Shown one piece after another: positions 34,901 through 43,968 of a DNA stretch of 64,000 nucleotides. A program made the translations under genes and the position numbers. Below the pieces are notes generated by a model, which worked only from the letters and a program-made list of their open reading frames with translations, was not told the DNA's origin and ran no database searches. The stretch comes from Anatilimnocola floriformis (GTDB taxonomy: Bacteria; Planctomycetota; Planctomycetia; Pirellulales; Pirellulaceae): contig NZ_JAMLFW010000002.1 of assembly GCF_024256385.1 (NCBI RefSeq), forward strand, positions 558,001 to 622,000, written 5' to 3'. Position 1 is the first letter of the stretch. Every line of letters starts with the position of its first letter.

Positions 34901-36048
34901 TCACCATCGAGCCCTATAGCTCGCTCCGCGATGCGAGCTCGACGACCAACGGCACGCGCACGACTTGGACCGTCAAACTTGAACCATACGACCTGATGGG
35001 TGGTGAGATCGCCAACGCCAACACGACGGTCGAAACCTGGCGCACCACGCTGCCGACCGCAGCCGCCGATGATTTGCGCGAGCAAGTTCGCCAGCTCCGC
35101 TTCCGCGCCAATGCGCTTCGCTCGCCACGGGCCAAGGAAGTCCTCAGCAATCCTTCGTTCGAAAAAATGACCGACGCCGGCGCGCCGACCGGTTGGGTGC
35201 ATGCTCAAGGTCCGCATGTGAACGCCGAGATCGACATTGATCAACCGCATGACGGCAAGCAATCGCTCCATTTAGAAAGCACGCGCGATCCGCTCGGTCG
35301 GCCGGCGCCGGCCTGGGTTCGCAGCGATCCCATTCCCGTGCCGACCACGGGCCGCTTGTCGGTGGTCGCTCATTTGCGCATCGCCGATCCCGCGCGACAG
35401 CCACGGCTGCGACTGGCGATCGAAGGCAAGCTCGACGGCCAACCGTACTACCGCTGGTCCAATGTCGGCATCGGCGAAGACGGCAAGCCGCTGAAAGTGC
35501 AGCTGCAAAACCAGTGGAACTCCTACCGCTTTCCCCTCACTGATTTGCCTCTCAGCGGACTCACCGATCTCCGCATCGGCTTCGATTTGATGGATGAAGG
35601 AGAAGTCTGGATCGACGACATTCAGGTCTACGATCTCTGGTTCGACGATCACGAACGCGACGAACTCCTCAAGGGCATTGCCTCGGCTGACTTTGAATTG
35701 ACGTCGGGTCAACTCGTCCCCTGTCAGCGGTTCCTCGAGAGCTACTGGCCCTTGTACCTGCGCAACCATGTTGCCGGGCAGGCGACCACGGTCAGCGCGG
35801 CAGCGCCGCCGAAGGTGATCGCTGCCAATCCCGTCATGAAGCCCGCGAGCGTAGCCGCCGAAGCAATCAATCACGCCGTGAAACAAGTCACGCCGCCCGC
35901 CGTTGGACCTGCTGCCAAAGTCGACCGCAGCAAGCGAGCCGAACGGGTCGAACGCGATCCCGAAGAAGAACCAAAGCCCGGCATGTTCGAACGAATGCGC
36001 AACAACTGGTGGCCGAGCCGAGCAGAAAAAGAAAAGACGACGCGTTGA
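31996..36048 (+). CDS. Large secreted protein with glycoside-hydrolase-like and carbohydrate-binding-like domains
   Basis: 1350 residues from ATG 31996. Signal or anchor about 18-40 (WFWPCALLFALIIGNASQI). Residues about 45-520 are beta-rich. Residues about 530-800 resemble a family-10/GHL10 TIM barrel (VLELLLRLCDRSGVQCVPTLQFNTP, YYNPLDARVQQAMQRVVHELTARY, SLTGIGLQLGPE), but catalytic residues cannot be assigned with confidence. Residues about 1040-1220 form a galactose-binding-like sandwich (NPSFEKMTDAGAPTGWV, DGKQSLHLEST, EVWIDDIQVYDLWFDD). The C-terminal tail is Lys/Pro-rich. Likely surface glycan processing. Planctomycetes have several such giants. Confidence 0.75.
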   Translation: MFGQGSPHFESSQLLRSAQRWFWPCALLFALIIGNASQILANELDLRLRIAWGGGEACSWQGSIELSEGTLSDVQPLGLEADSPGALQMVSAQSLRVFPRMPRTYDGCDLHVVAPGTAVLRVNLFPAGGAAGEVIELPLDKLKQGFHSLNLDEHRNRLLVQRSPGDTLRVNIEREHLIYSPGEKFSCEVLPNAFPLTPNTAYILSAALVEARGGRERNRLDLEIKSDDQGAASAVAATEFALPLDEGVYDVVFSLYVKRLTTPLLRGKPVLERRVQLVVVDPVLRPPLGTSEWKTTWEIDPANPKWWERMTRIPTLPKLPGLTTQALTNGESQTHSHLGRTWVQLPANVWQAYPLSVEEIGRPHVLQVEYPSDLPQSLGISIVEPNAAGQVVPIGLDTGVDVSPPAAGVEAKVTRHRVIFWPQTKAPVVLLTNRRPGQAAWFGKISLQAGPITLPPIRLPATKVAQRMLATCLERPLIAENFSAGEALDPTTGRTLDDWVTFYLATTRLVEYLQHTGSGVIMLPVVCEGSSLYPSQLLEPTPRYDTGLFFESGQDPLRKDVLELLLRLCDRSGVQCVPTLQFNTPIPELERQRLLDPANATGIEPLGIDGRPILARRPPRRGLAPYYNPLDARVQQAMQRVVHELTARYAEHPSLTGIGLQLGPESFALLPDDQSGCDMRTLLAFQKQTGVSLSDLQPQQPNWRIEALQSIRTNARTAWLNWRSQQIAGFYRNLQRTVEQNHPGGKLFVLPGELLAARPIQFALRPTLPAQDQAAAAFAAFGFDPRQFAADQSIILPFPQRIAPEFIGLSTAYHAWGNGTDLPALFTGAAYSTQVSFEPAPLALPSFDQVSPFGAEQTRLWLVPQFARSEALHRERFVHSISTSDTRLLIEGGWMTPLGQEDALTSLLKVYRRLPDEPFQTAQPKNGIGSQQPVVLRTLVRRGKTYFYCTNDSPWPVTVEIDWQAAGKVTIEPYSSLRDASSTTNGTRTTWTVKLEPYDLMGGEIANANTTVETWRTTLPTAAADDLREQVRQLRFRANALRSPRAKEVLSNPSFEKMTDAGAPTGWVHAQGPHVNAEIDIDQPHDGKQSLHLESTRDPLGRPAPAWVRSDPIPVPTTGRLSVVAHLRIADPARQPRLRLAIEGKLDGQPYYRWSNVGIGEDGKPLKVQLQNQWNSYRFPLTDLPLSGLTDLRIGFDLMDEGEVWIDDIQVYDLWFDDHERDELLKGIASADFELTSGQLVPCQRFLESYWPLYLRNHVAGQATTVSAAAPPKVIAANPVMKPASVAAEAINHAVKQVTPPAVGPAAKVDRSKRAERVERDPEEEPKPGMFERMRNNWWPSRAEKEKTTR

Positions 36049-36081
36049 TCGCTCAGGTTTCTGCGTAGGACGGATTTGCGC

Positions 36082-39060
36082 TCACGCTTCCTCGCCAGCT
36101 TCGCTGCCATCCGCTTTCGTGCCTACGATCTTGCCGAGGTCGCCCATCGTTTCCGAAAAGACAATCGGTGGGACATCGCCGAAGGCGATTAGTCGTTCGT
36201 CCTGTTCGTTGTGCGGCTCGTCGTAGGTGTAGCTGCCGACTTCTACGCTGCCGCTTCTTACGAAGTAGAACTTGCCGAGCTTGATCGAGTCTTCCAGGCC
36301 CATGCTGATGCCCATGCCGTCGAGTTCGAGAATGGCATCGGCCCGCGCGCCGGGAAAGCTTTTGCGATAGGACGAAATGCAACCGCCATCGATCACGCTG
36401 CCGCGCTGCCAGCCGAGTCGTTCGGCGCGGCTGCGGAAGGTCATGGCGCTCAGCGGAGTGTTTTCGTACTTGCGCGAAATCTTCGTCGCGTGATCCTCTT
36501 CGGCGGGAGAAATCACGGGGCGCGCGATCTGCAAGATCGGCGTAGCGATGTTGTAATCGGCCAAGTGCGTCGCCCACGCTTGTCGTGCCGCGGGCGTTAG
36601 TTCCAGCGGATGGACGAGTCCGATTTGTCCTTGCTGCGGCAGCGCGACGGCGGTATCGGTCTCATCCGTCAGCGTCCGATCTTCGAGAGCGCGAAAAGGT
36701 TTGACGAGCTTATTGCCCTCATCGTAGATCGCCCAAATCATCTGCGTGGCAAACGGGAAGAGGAGCGGATGCTGCAGATAAAGTTCCTGCCAGCGCGCGA
36801 TGGGCCAGCGGAACTGGCGAACCATCAAGTTCTCGATGCGCGCGAGTTGGCCTTTGATCACTTCGCGAATCGTGGCGTTGAGGTCCTTGAACTCGGCTTT
36901 GGTTTCGGCGGGGACGCCGGATGGCAACGAGGCAACCTTTTTGCCTTTGACCAAATCGCGGAACTCAAGCTTGTGATCGAGGCCGACGCGAACTTCGATT
37001 TTCTTATCGCCGGCTTCGATCAGCCGCGGCTGACCAGGTTCGAAACCAAGCCAGGGCACAACGCGATCGCCTAGTTCATCGGGCGTCATGCCGAGGCGCT
37101 CGGCGGTATCGGCAAAGGCTTCGCTGGCAGCCTTGCCGATGTTTTTCTGTTTGCTGCGATAACGAATCGAGAGGGCATCGACCGCGCACAGCGCTACATC
37201 GCCTGCCTGCAGGGCGAGAGCCTGCGCGGCGTATTCGGCGAGCTTGCCCCGATTAGCATCGACCCATTTGCGAATCTGCTGCATCAACGGCGCGACGATT
37301 CGATCGTCGCCAAGCAAAGCGGCAGCCGCGAGCAGCCAACGATCTTCGGCGTCCATCTTCGAGCCGAAAAAATGCGCCAGCAGCGACACCGCAAAATCGC
37401 CGCTGCTGCTGCGGTCGATCAAAGCATATAGTGGCTTGGCTTCGACATCGGGCCGCATTTCTTTCGCCCGCGATTGGCGATAGAGCAGATAGCGAACCTG
37501 CTGCGCGGTCAGCTGCTGTTGATCCTGAGCGAACCGCAGTGGAGGCAGCTTCGTGTCATCAAGCCATTCCAATACCTGCTCCGTCAGCTTGCTCTCGGCG
37601 CGCTCGATGCGTTCATTCACATCATCGCGAGTCAGCTTTTTGCCTTGCTTCTCCCACACCGTATCGAGCGCGAGCAGGATTTGATCGCGTACTTCTTCGT
37701 CCGTCTCGACATCGACGCGGGCCTCGAGCGCGGCGATGGCGGCTGGCGATTCGATGGTTTGCAACAGCGTGACGGCAGCAGAGCGTACGGCAGACTTTTT
37801 CGCCGCCGCGAGCGGAATCGCTCGTTCCACCGCTGGTTCGCCGAGTCGCGCCAGGGCGCGAGCCGCAGCCGAGCGAACTGGCTTCGACTTATGCGCGAGC
37901 GTTTCCCAAACGAATTCTTGCATTCCGCTGAAATCGTAGTCAGAAACAACCTTCAAAATCTTTAGTACGTCGGTGCCTTCTTTCTCCGAGAGTCCTTTGT
38001 TCACCGCCAGCGCAATGGCTTCACGATCCTCGGGCTGATTCCAGACAACGAGCAGCTTGAGCGCAGCCAGGCGAGTTTCGAAACCTTTGCCTTCCAGTGC
38101 CGCGAGCGCAGCGGGCCGCGCCTGTTCTTGCAAAGCGTCGACGGTCAGTTGAAGGATGGGTGCCGTGAAGTGGATGGTGATGCAGTCGCGCAAGTAAGCG
38201 CAAATCTCCGGCAAGCCATCGACACCATACTGGGCGAGCAACCAACGGGCGGCTTTGTCGGCATGCTCGATGCGATTTTGGTAGGCGAGGATATGGCCGG
38301 CCTCTTGACGAGTGCGCGGCAGGTATTGCGGAAATGTTTCGGCCAGAATCGTGAGCGTTTCGAACACATCGCCACGGTTACCTGATGTCTCGGCGATGGC
38401 ATCGAGAATGATTGGCTTGTACTTCTCAGCATCCACCTCGAGCAGAATGCGGACCGCGGCAGGATCGAGAATCGGACTGTTGGTCCATTTTCGCATCAAG
38501 AAATGCGGCGCGAGCTCGACGCCTCGCGCGGGATCGGAGCGAATGATAAAGGCCAGCGCGTCGGCAACTCGACTGCGCGGTGGGATGTTCGCCACGACTT
38601 CGCCCAGATTCGGCGCTGCGAGCACAAACCGTCCCGCCGAGTTCGTCGAGCCACCGTCGCGCGCCAGAGAATCACCGCTGCCAGCGATGAGTGCCGAAAC
38701 CAACTGCTGCCGCTCGGCTTGATCATCGCCGATGATCGTCAGCAGCGGCGCGAGAAAATCCTGCTCCGGGGCTTCGCCTTCGCGATAAGGCTGCCGTAGC
38801 CAACTAAGAACGATCTCGGACCAGGCCTGCATCTTGGCAGCCGCCTGTACCAATCGCAGCACGTCGGCGTCGGCCTCACGTGGCGACGGCGAGAGTCGCA
38901 ATACATGCCCGATCCAATTGACGAGCCACGGATTGGGTGGCGGCTTGAGCAGCTGCAACGTTTTGAGGTCAGCTTGCTCGACGTACTTCAATGTCTCGGC
39001 CGCGCCGTAACTCTGTTGGTTCGTCGCTTGATCCTTCAATCTAGCCAACCAATCCGCCAT
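36082..39060 (-). CDS. DUF4132 protein (MolR/YehI-like)
   Basis: 992 residues. Residues about 130-700 are HEAT-like helical repeats (PVRSAAARALARLGEPAVERAIPLA, AVRSAAVTLLQTIESPAAIAALEARV). The C-terminal about 300 residues carry the DUF4132 pattern (VIKGQLARIENLMVRQFRWPIARWQELYLQHPLLFPFATQMIWAIYD; RSRAERLGWQRGSVIDGGCI; YVRSGSVEVGSYTYDE-like end). E. coli MolR and YehI are the named relatives and usually carry an N-terminal WGR domain, which is absent here. Divergent from the MoxR-DUF5682-VWA-SWIM operon with a 159-base intergenic region. Biochemical role unknown; a large scaffold is likely. Confidence 0.82.
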   Translation of the reverse strand: MADWLARLKDQATNQQSYGAAETLKYVEQADLKTLQLLKPPPNPWLVNWIGHVLRLSPSPREADADVLRLVQAAAKMQAWSEIVLSWLRQPYREGEAPEQDFLAPLLTIIGDDQAERQQLVSALIAGSGDSLARDGGSTNSAGRFVLAAPNLGEVVANIPPRSRVADALAFIIRSDPARGVELAPHFLMRKWTNSPILDPAAVRILLEVDAEKYKPIILDAIAETSGNRGDVFETLTILAETFPQYLPRTRQEAGHILAYQNRIEHADKAARWLLAQYGVDGLPEICAYLRDCITIHFTAPILQLTVDALQEQARPAALAALEGKGFETRLAALKLLVVWNQPEDREAIALAVNKGLSEKEGTDVLKILKVVSDYDFSGMQEFVWETLAHKSKPVRSAAARALARLGEPAVERAIPLAAAKKSAVRSAAVTLLQTIESPAAIAALEARVDVETDEEVRDQILLALDTVWEKQGKKLTRDDVNERIERAESKLTEQVLEWLDDTKLPPLRFAQDQQQLTAQQVRYLLYRQSRAKEMRPDVEAKPLYALIDRSSSGDFAVSLLAHFFGSKMDAEDRWLLAAAALLGDDRIVAPLMQQIRKWVDANRGKLAEYAAQALALQAGDVALCAVDALSIRYRSKQKNIGKAASEAFADTAERLGMTPDELGDRVVPWLGFEPGQPRLIEAGDKKIEVRVGLDHKLEFRDLVKGKKVASLPSGVPAETKAEFKDLNATIREVIKGQLARIENLMVRQFRWPIARWQELYLQHPLLFPFATQMIWAIYDEGNKLVKPFRALEDRTLTDETDTAVALPQQGQIGLVHPLELTPAARQAWATHLADYNIATPILQIARPVISPAEEDHATKISRKYENTPLSAMTFRSRAERLGWQRGSVIDGGCISSYRKSFPGARADAILELDGMGISMGLEDSIKLGKFYFVRSGSVEVGSYTYDEPHNEQDERLIAFGDVPPIVFSETMGDLGKIVGTKADGSEAGEEA

Positions 39061-39219
39061 GAGTTTGCCTTCCGACGAGAGATCAAAGAACAGACCGTCG
39101 CCACATTCTCACCGCTGCTGCTGGCGAATTCCACACGCCCGCGCAACTTGCTAAATTCGTGACACTCCTCCGTAGTTTTCTCGCGGCGAATACGCACACT
39201 CCTCAGCATGTGAGAACAG

Positions 39220-40317
39220 ATGGCCAGCACCGAAAAGGTCTTAAGACCGCCCGCCGAAATCTTATATGCGGACGAGCTGGCGGCACTCGCCAAAGCAGAT
39301 AAATCGCCCAAGCCACCGGGTTGGAAGCTCTCGCCGAAGGCGGTGCGCTCGTTCATCTGCGGCAGCAAGACGCCCGCGGTCACTCGTAAATTTTTTGGCG
39401 ACGACATTCTCGTTGAGCGTGCGATCATTGGCCTCGCCGGCAATCGCGGGCTCCTGATGGTCGGCGAACCAGGCACCGCCAAGTCGATGCTGTCGGAGTT
39501 GCTTTCCGCGGCGATCAGTGGCTGTTCGACGAACACCATTCAAGGCAGCTCCGGCACGACTGAAGATCAGATCAAGTATTCGTGGAACTACGCGCTGCTC
39601 CTCGCCGAAGGGCCTTCGCCGCGGGCGCTGGTCGCGGGGCCTTTGCATCAAGGAATGTCGACGGGTCAGATCGTGCGGTTCGAAGAAGTCACTCGTTGCC
39701 CGCCCGAAATTCAGGACGTGCTGATCAGCATCCTTTCCGAAAAACTGATGATGGTGCCGGAACTGAGCGGTGACGGTCGCGTGCTGCTCGGCAAACCGGG
39801 CTTCAACATCATTGCCACGGCGAATATTCGCGATCGCGGCGTGCATGAAATGTCGAGCGCGCTCAAACGGCGATTCAATTTCGAAACGGTCCATCCGATC
39901 GGCGAGCTCGCGCAGGAAGTCACGCTCGTTACCGATCAGTGCGAACACCTGCTGAAAGATGCTGCCGCCAAAGTGACCGTCAACCGCGATGTAATCGAAG
40001 TGCTTGTCACGACGTTTCATGATCTGCGCGAAGGCGTCACTGCCGATGGCGTGCAGGTCGAAAAACCGGCAACGGTCATGTCGACGGCCGAAGCCGTTTC
40101 GGTCGCGTTGCAAGCCTCGCTTGATGCTTATTACTACGGCGATGCGGTGCTCACCTCCGAGCACATCGGCCGGCACTTGGTCGGCGCGGTGATTAAGGAC
40201 AATCCCGATGATCTGAAAAAACTGAAGCATTATTTCGACGTGGTGGTGCGCGAGCGGAGCAAAAACCAAGGTGGACCATGGGCCGATCTCGGCAAAGCTC
40301 GCAAGTGGCTGCGGTAA
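39220..40317 (+). CDS. MoxR-family AAA+ ATPase (YehL-like)
   Basis: 365 residues, ATG start. AAA+ motifs: Walker A GEPGTAKS (82-89), a FEEV Walker-B-like acidic pair (Glu 155-156), sensor-1 ATANIRDRG and arginine-finger region SSALKRRFNFE. MoxR ATPases remodel or activate partner proteins and nearly always pair with a von Willebrand A protein, here three genes downstream. In E. coli the corresponding gene is yehL beside yehM, yehP, yehQ and yehI. Its stop overlaps the next gene's start by 40 bases, so the four genes form one coupled operon. Confidence 0.9.
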   Translation: MASTEKVLRPPAEILYADELAALAKADKSPKPPGWKLSPKAVRSFICGSKTPAVTRKFFGDDILVERAIIGLAGNRGLLMVGEPGTAKSMLSELLSAAISGCSTNTIQGSSGTTEDQIKYSWNYALLLAEGPSPRALVAGPLHQGMSTGQIVRFEEVTRCPPEIQDVLISILSEKLMMVPELSGDGRVLLGKPGFNIIATANIRDRGVHEMSSALKRRFNFETVHPIGELAQEVTLVTDQCEHLLKDAAAKVTVNRDVIEVLVTTFHDLREGVTADGVQVEKPATVMSTAEAVSVALQASLDAYYYGDAVLTSEHIGRHLVGAVIKDNPDDLKKLKHYFDVVVRERSKNQGGPWADLGKARKWLR

Positions 40318-42761
40318 GCGAACCGGCAGAGGAACGGGCCGAGCTAACCGCGCTGGCGAAACAAGCGGCCCATTTCACGCCGCCGGAAATCGACCTCGCC
40401 GCTCGCGTGGTTTATTTCCCCGTGCGCCACCACAGCCCGGCCTGCGCCTGGCACGTCGACCGTCTGATTCGCGAGCTCAAACCAGCCGCAGTGCTGATCG
40501 AAGCCCCGCGCGATGCCACGCCGTTGATCCCGTTGCTCGTGAGCGAGCAAACGCAAATGCCGGTCGCGGTCTACGCGACGTATGTGAAACGCGAAAAAGA
40601 TCTGCCGCCTGAACGGCACGCGGCGTACTATCCACTGTGTGATTTTTCGCCCGAACTCGCGGCGATCAAAGCGGGGCTCGCGGTCGCAGCCACCGTTTCA
40701 TTCGTTGATCTGACCTTCCCGGAAAAAATCGCTGCCCGCGCGCTCGGCGGTGATGATCTAGAGCCCGACGATGAGCCAAAAAAATCAGGCCCCACCAGTT
40801 TGCAGGACGAAGGCTGGCTCAGTCACAGTCGATTGCTCAAAGCTGCCTGCATTCGCACCGGCGCGCGAGATCCCGATGATCTGTGGGATCATCTCTACGA
40901 AGTCGATTACCACACGCTCGATACTGCGACGTTCATGCGAAATGTGCTCACGTATTGTGCTCTGGCTCGCCACGATCATTCTCAGCAAGCGCTGATCGCT
41001 GACGGAACCATCGCCCGCGAACAAGCCATGGCGGCCGGTGTCGCGGCTCATCCGCAAGGGCGAGTTGTTGTCGTCACCGGCGGCTTTCACACCGTCGCGC
41101 TCGCGAAGACAACAGCGGCTCTTCCCAAGCCGATGAAAATCGCGCCCGATGATCACCAAGTCGTGCTGATGCGCTACACCTTCGAGCAACTCGATCGACT
41201 CAACGGTTACGCCAGCGGCATGCCGAGCCCGGAGTTCTATCAACGTTCGTGGGCCGATCAAGGGAACAACGCGGCAGAGCGATCCGCGTCGCAGTTGCTG
41301 GTCGAAATCGCCCGGCAATGCCGCAAAAAGAACCTGGGAACCTCGACGGCCGATGCCATCGCCGCCGTTGCCCATGCTCATCGATTAGCTGATCTCCGAG
41401 GTCATGTGATTCCCTCACGCGAAGATGTGCTCGATGGCGTGCGGAGCCTGTTCATCAAAGGAACCGATGATGCCGAAGGAGTTGCCGTGCTCGCCATCGC
41501 GCGAAAGTTGCTCGCCGGCGATCGCATCGGCAATGTGCCGCCGGATGCGGGTCAGCCGCCGATCGTGCATGACTTTCGCAATCAGGCCGCGGCGCTGAAA
41601 CTGAAAATCGACAAGCTCGAAGAAACCACGGCGACACTCGACATCTACCGTAAGGTTGCCCATCGCGAAACGAGTCGCTTGTTTTATCGCCTGGCCTTTC
41701 TCGAAGTGCCGTTCGCGACGTTTGTTCGTGGACCCGATTTCGTCGCTGGCGCCAATCTCGAACGGATTCAGGAAGTCTGGAAATATCACTGGGCGCCGCA
41801 GACGGAGTCGACGCTCATCGAGCGTTCGCTCTACGGATCGACCGTCGAAGAAGCGGCTTCGAGCGTGCTCCTCGAACGATTTTCGGCTGCCACTGCAACG
41901 GGGCAGGCGAGTCCTGCCGCTGTCGCCACGAGTTTGATTCTGCACGCCTGCCGGATGGGCTTGCACGAGCACACACAAGATCTACTTGGCAAAGTAAATG
42001 AATTACTGGCGCACGACAGCTCGTTTCCCTCGCTCGCGCAGGCTCTCGAAAATCTTCTCGTGTTACAAGTTTCGCGCGAGCCACTCGAAGCCCATCATTT
42101 GCACGGCCTGACGGAACTCGCAACGGCTGCCTATCGCCGCGGCTGTTTTTTGCTTCCTTCACTCGTCAGCACGGCGAGCGAAGAAGAAGCGACGATGCTT
42201 GACGCGCTCAATTCGTTCCTGCAAGGCGTACGCACGCTCGGCGACAATCCTGATCCGCTGCAACTACGCTGCGAGGGCCTACGCGGGCTGCTCAACTCCA
42301 CTGGCGGCAGTTCGGCGTTGCGCGGCGGTGCAGCTGGCTTGCTCTATGCCGACGGGCAACTTCCTGCAGAGGATTTGGTTCAACACTTGCGCGGTCATTT
42401 GCTCAGCTCGCGCGACGAAGGTGTTGATGGCCCAAACTTTTTACGCGGGCTGCTAAAAACGGCGCGGAATGTGATCTGGCAAACGCCCGAGTGCCTCGCT
42501 TGTTTGCAAACGGTAGTACACGACTGGGACGAATCGCGGTTCGTGAAAATGTTGCCGCTCTTGCGGCTCGCTCTCGCCGATCTCACGCCGCGTGAAACCG
42601 ATCAGGTCGGCAAACAAGTTGCGGTGATGCCCGGCGCCGATAATCTGCAAGCCGCGTATCTCCCCGACGTCGACGCCGGCGAAATGCTCCGCGCCGTGGA
42701 AGTAAATCGGCTGATCAAAGAATCGCTCGCCCGCGATGGATTGGAGGCTTGGCTTGAGTAA
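40278..42761 (+). CDS. DUF5682 protein (YehM-like)
   Basis: 827 residues. The signature N-terminus VYFPVRHHSPACAWHVDRLI with AVLIEAPRDATPLIP recalls the ChaN/TraB-type DUF5682 core, suggesting a metal-linked catalytic fold, but no catalytic residues are proven. The middle and C-terminal parts (about 330-827) are helical (LLVEIARQCRKKNLGTSTA, AYRKVAHRETSRLFYRLAF-like blocks). ATG 40278 overlaps the MoxR stop; GTG 40305 is an alternative. The E. coli counterpart is yehM. Function unknown; it is likely a client or partner of the MoxR ATPase. Confidence 0.82.
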   Translation: MGRSRQSSQVAAVSEPAEERAELTALAKQAAHFTPPEIDLAARVVYFPVRHHSPACAWHVDRLIRELKPAAVLIEAPRDATPLIPLLVSEQTQMPVAVYATYVKREKDLPPERHAAYYPLCDFSPELAAIKAGLAVAATVSFVDLTFPEKIAARALGGDDLEPDDEPKKSGPTSLQDEGWLSHSRLLKAACIRTGARDPDDLWDHLYEVDYHTLDTATFMRNVLTYCALARHDHSQQALIADGTIAREQAMAAGVAAHPQGRVVVVTGGFHTVALAKTTAALPKPMKIAPDDHQVVLMRYTFEQLDRLNGYASGMPSPEFYQRSWADQGNNAAERSASQLLVEIARQCRKKNLGTSTADAIAAVAHAHRLADLRGHVIPSREDVLDGVRSLFIKGTDDAEGVAVLAIARKLLAGDRIGNVPPDAGQPPIVHDFRNQAAALKLKIDKLEETTATLDIYRKVAHRETSRLFYRLAFLEVPFATFVRGPDFVAGANLERIQEVWKYHWAPQTESTLIERSLYGSTVEEAASSVLLERFSAATATGQASPAAVATSLILHACRMGLHEHTQDLLGKVNELLAHDSSFPSLAQALENLLVLQVSREPLEAHHLHGLTELATAAYRRGCFLLPSLVSTASEEEATMLDALNSFLQGVRTLGDNPDPLQLRCEGLRGLLNSTGGSSALRGGAAGLLYADGQLPAEDLVQHLRGHLLSSRDEGVDGPNFLRGLLKTARNVIWQTPECLACLQTVVHDWDESRFVKMLPLLRLALADLTPRETDQVGKQVAVMPGADNLQAAYLPDVDAGEMLRAVEVNRLIKESLARDGLEAWLE

Positions 42762-43968
42762 CACGCCCAACAGCGATAACGAAAATGATCTGCTCCGCTG
42801 GCGACTCATCCTCGGCCGCTTCGCCGAAAACACGCTCGGTGGTTGTGGTGGCGGCGGACAGCAGAATAAACAGGGTGGCGGCGGGAGTCGTTCGCGCTAC
42901 GGCAAGATGGACCGTGTGCTCGACTACCTTTATGGCCGCGAGTACAGCGGCCGCGGCGTGCGCGGCCAAGGCAACGGCAAAGACGGCCAGGGAAATCGCG
43001 GCGATGGCCGCGGTGGCGGTCAGGAAGAAAGCGTGCTGACGGTTCCCGAGTGGCTACAGGAAGTACGCGAGCTATTTCCGAACGACACCGTCGACATCAT
43101 TCAGCGTCACGCGCTCGATCGCTACGGCATGACCGAGCTCGTGACCGATCCCGAGGTCCTCGGCAAAATGGAGCCGAGCTATGAGCTGCTCAAAGCAATC
43201 CTCACGTTCAAAGGGATGATGAAAGGGGAAGTGCTCGAGATCGCTCGCAAAATCGTACGCCAAGTTGTCGAAGATCTCCGCCGCAAACTGGCCAAGGAAG
43301 TAAGGCAAGCGTTGTGGGGCCGTTTGAATAAGCAGCGCCGCAGCCGCTTGAAAGTGCTGCGCAATCTCGATTGGCAGCGAACGATCAAATCGAACCTGAA
43401 GAATTACAGTCCCGAGCGAAAACAGCTCGTCCTCGGCGCGCTCCACTTTTTTTCGCGAGTCGATCACCACATGCCCTGGCACATCATCATGGCCGTTGAT
43501 TGCAGCGGCTCGATGATGGATAGCGTCATCTATAGCGCGGTGATGGCAGGTATCTTCAAAGGCTTGCCGACCGTGCGCGTCAGCCTGACGGCGTTCGACA
43601 CCGCCATCGTCGACCTTTCGGATCAGATCGACGATCCCACGGAACTGCTGATGTCGGTGCAACTCGGCGGCGGCACGAACATCGGCGGCGCGCTCGAATA
43701 TTGCGAAACGCTGGTTCGCACACCGACAAGGACGATCGTCGTCCTCGTGACCGATTTTTTTGAAGGCTACGATCCGCGCAACATGCTCGCATCGATCAAA
43801 CGCTTGTGCGAAGCAGGCGTACGCGTGATCGGTCTGGCCGCCCTCGATGCAGTGGCACAACCTAGTTACGATCGCGGCATGGCCGAGCAGTGCGTCGCGG
43901 CGGGCGCACACGTGGCAGCACTCACTCCTCAACGATTGGCACAATGGCTGGGCACCATCCTTTCCTGA
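42754..43968 (+). CDS. VWA-domain protein, MoxR partner (YehP-like)
   Basis: 404 residues from TTG 42754, 6 bases after a GGAGG site and inside the DUF5682 stop region; ATG 42736 has no ribosome site. Residues about 27-90 are a Gly/Arg-rich flexible zone (GGCGGGGQQN, GRGVRGQGNGKDGQGNRGD). The helical linker (about 95-235) includes KGEVLEIARKIVRQVVEDL. The VWA domain begins with the MIDAS motif DCSGS (249-253), with Thr in FDTAIVDLSD and TDFFEGYDP. A MIDAS metal would coordinate an acidic client residue. It overlaps the SWIM gene by 25 bases. Confidence 0.9.
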   Translation: MSNTPNSDNENDLLRWRLILGRFAENTLGGCGGGGQQNKQGGGGSRSRYGKMDRVLDYLYGREYSGRGVRGQGNGKDGQGNRGDGRGGGQEESVLTVPEWLQEVRELFPNDTVDIIQRHALDRYGMTELVTDPEVLGKMEPSYELLKAILTFKGMMKGEVLEIARKIVRQVVEDLRRKLAKEVRQALWGRLNKQRRSRLKVLRNLDWQRTIKSNLKNYSPERKQLVLGALHFFSRVDHHMPWHIIMAVDCSGSMMDSVIYSAVMAGIFKGLPTVRVSLTAFDTAIVDLSDQIDDPTELLMSVQLGGGTNIGGALEYCETLVRTPTRTIVVLVTDFFEGYDPRNMLASIKRLCEAGVRVIGLAALDAVAQPSYDRGMAEQCVAAGAHVAALTPQRLAQWLGTILS

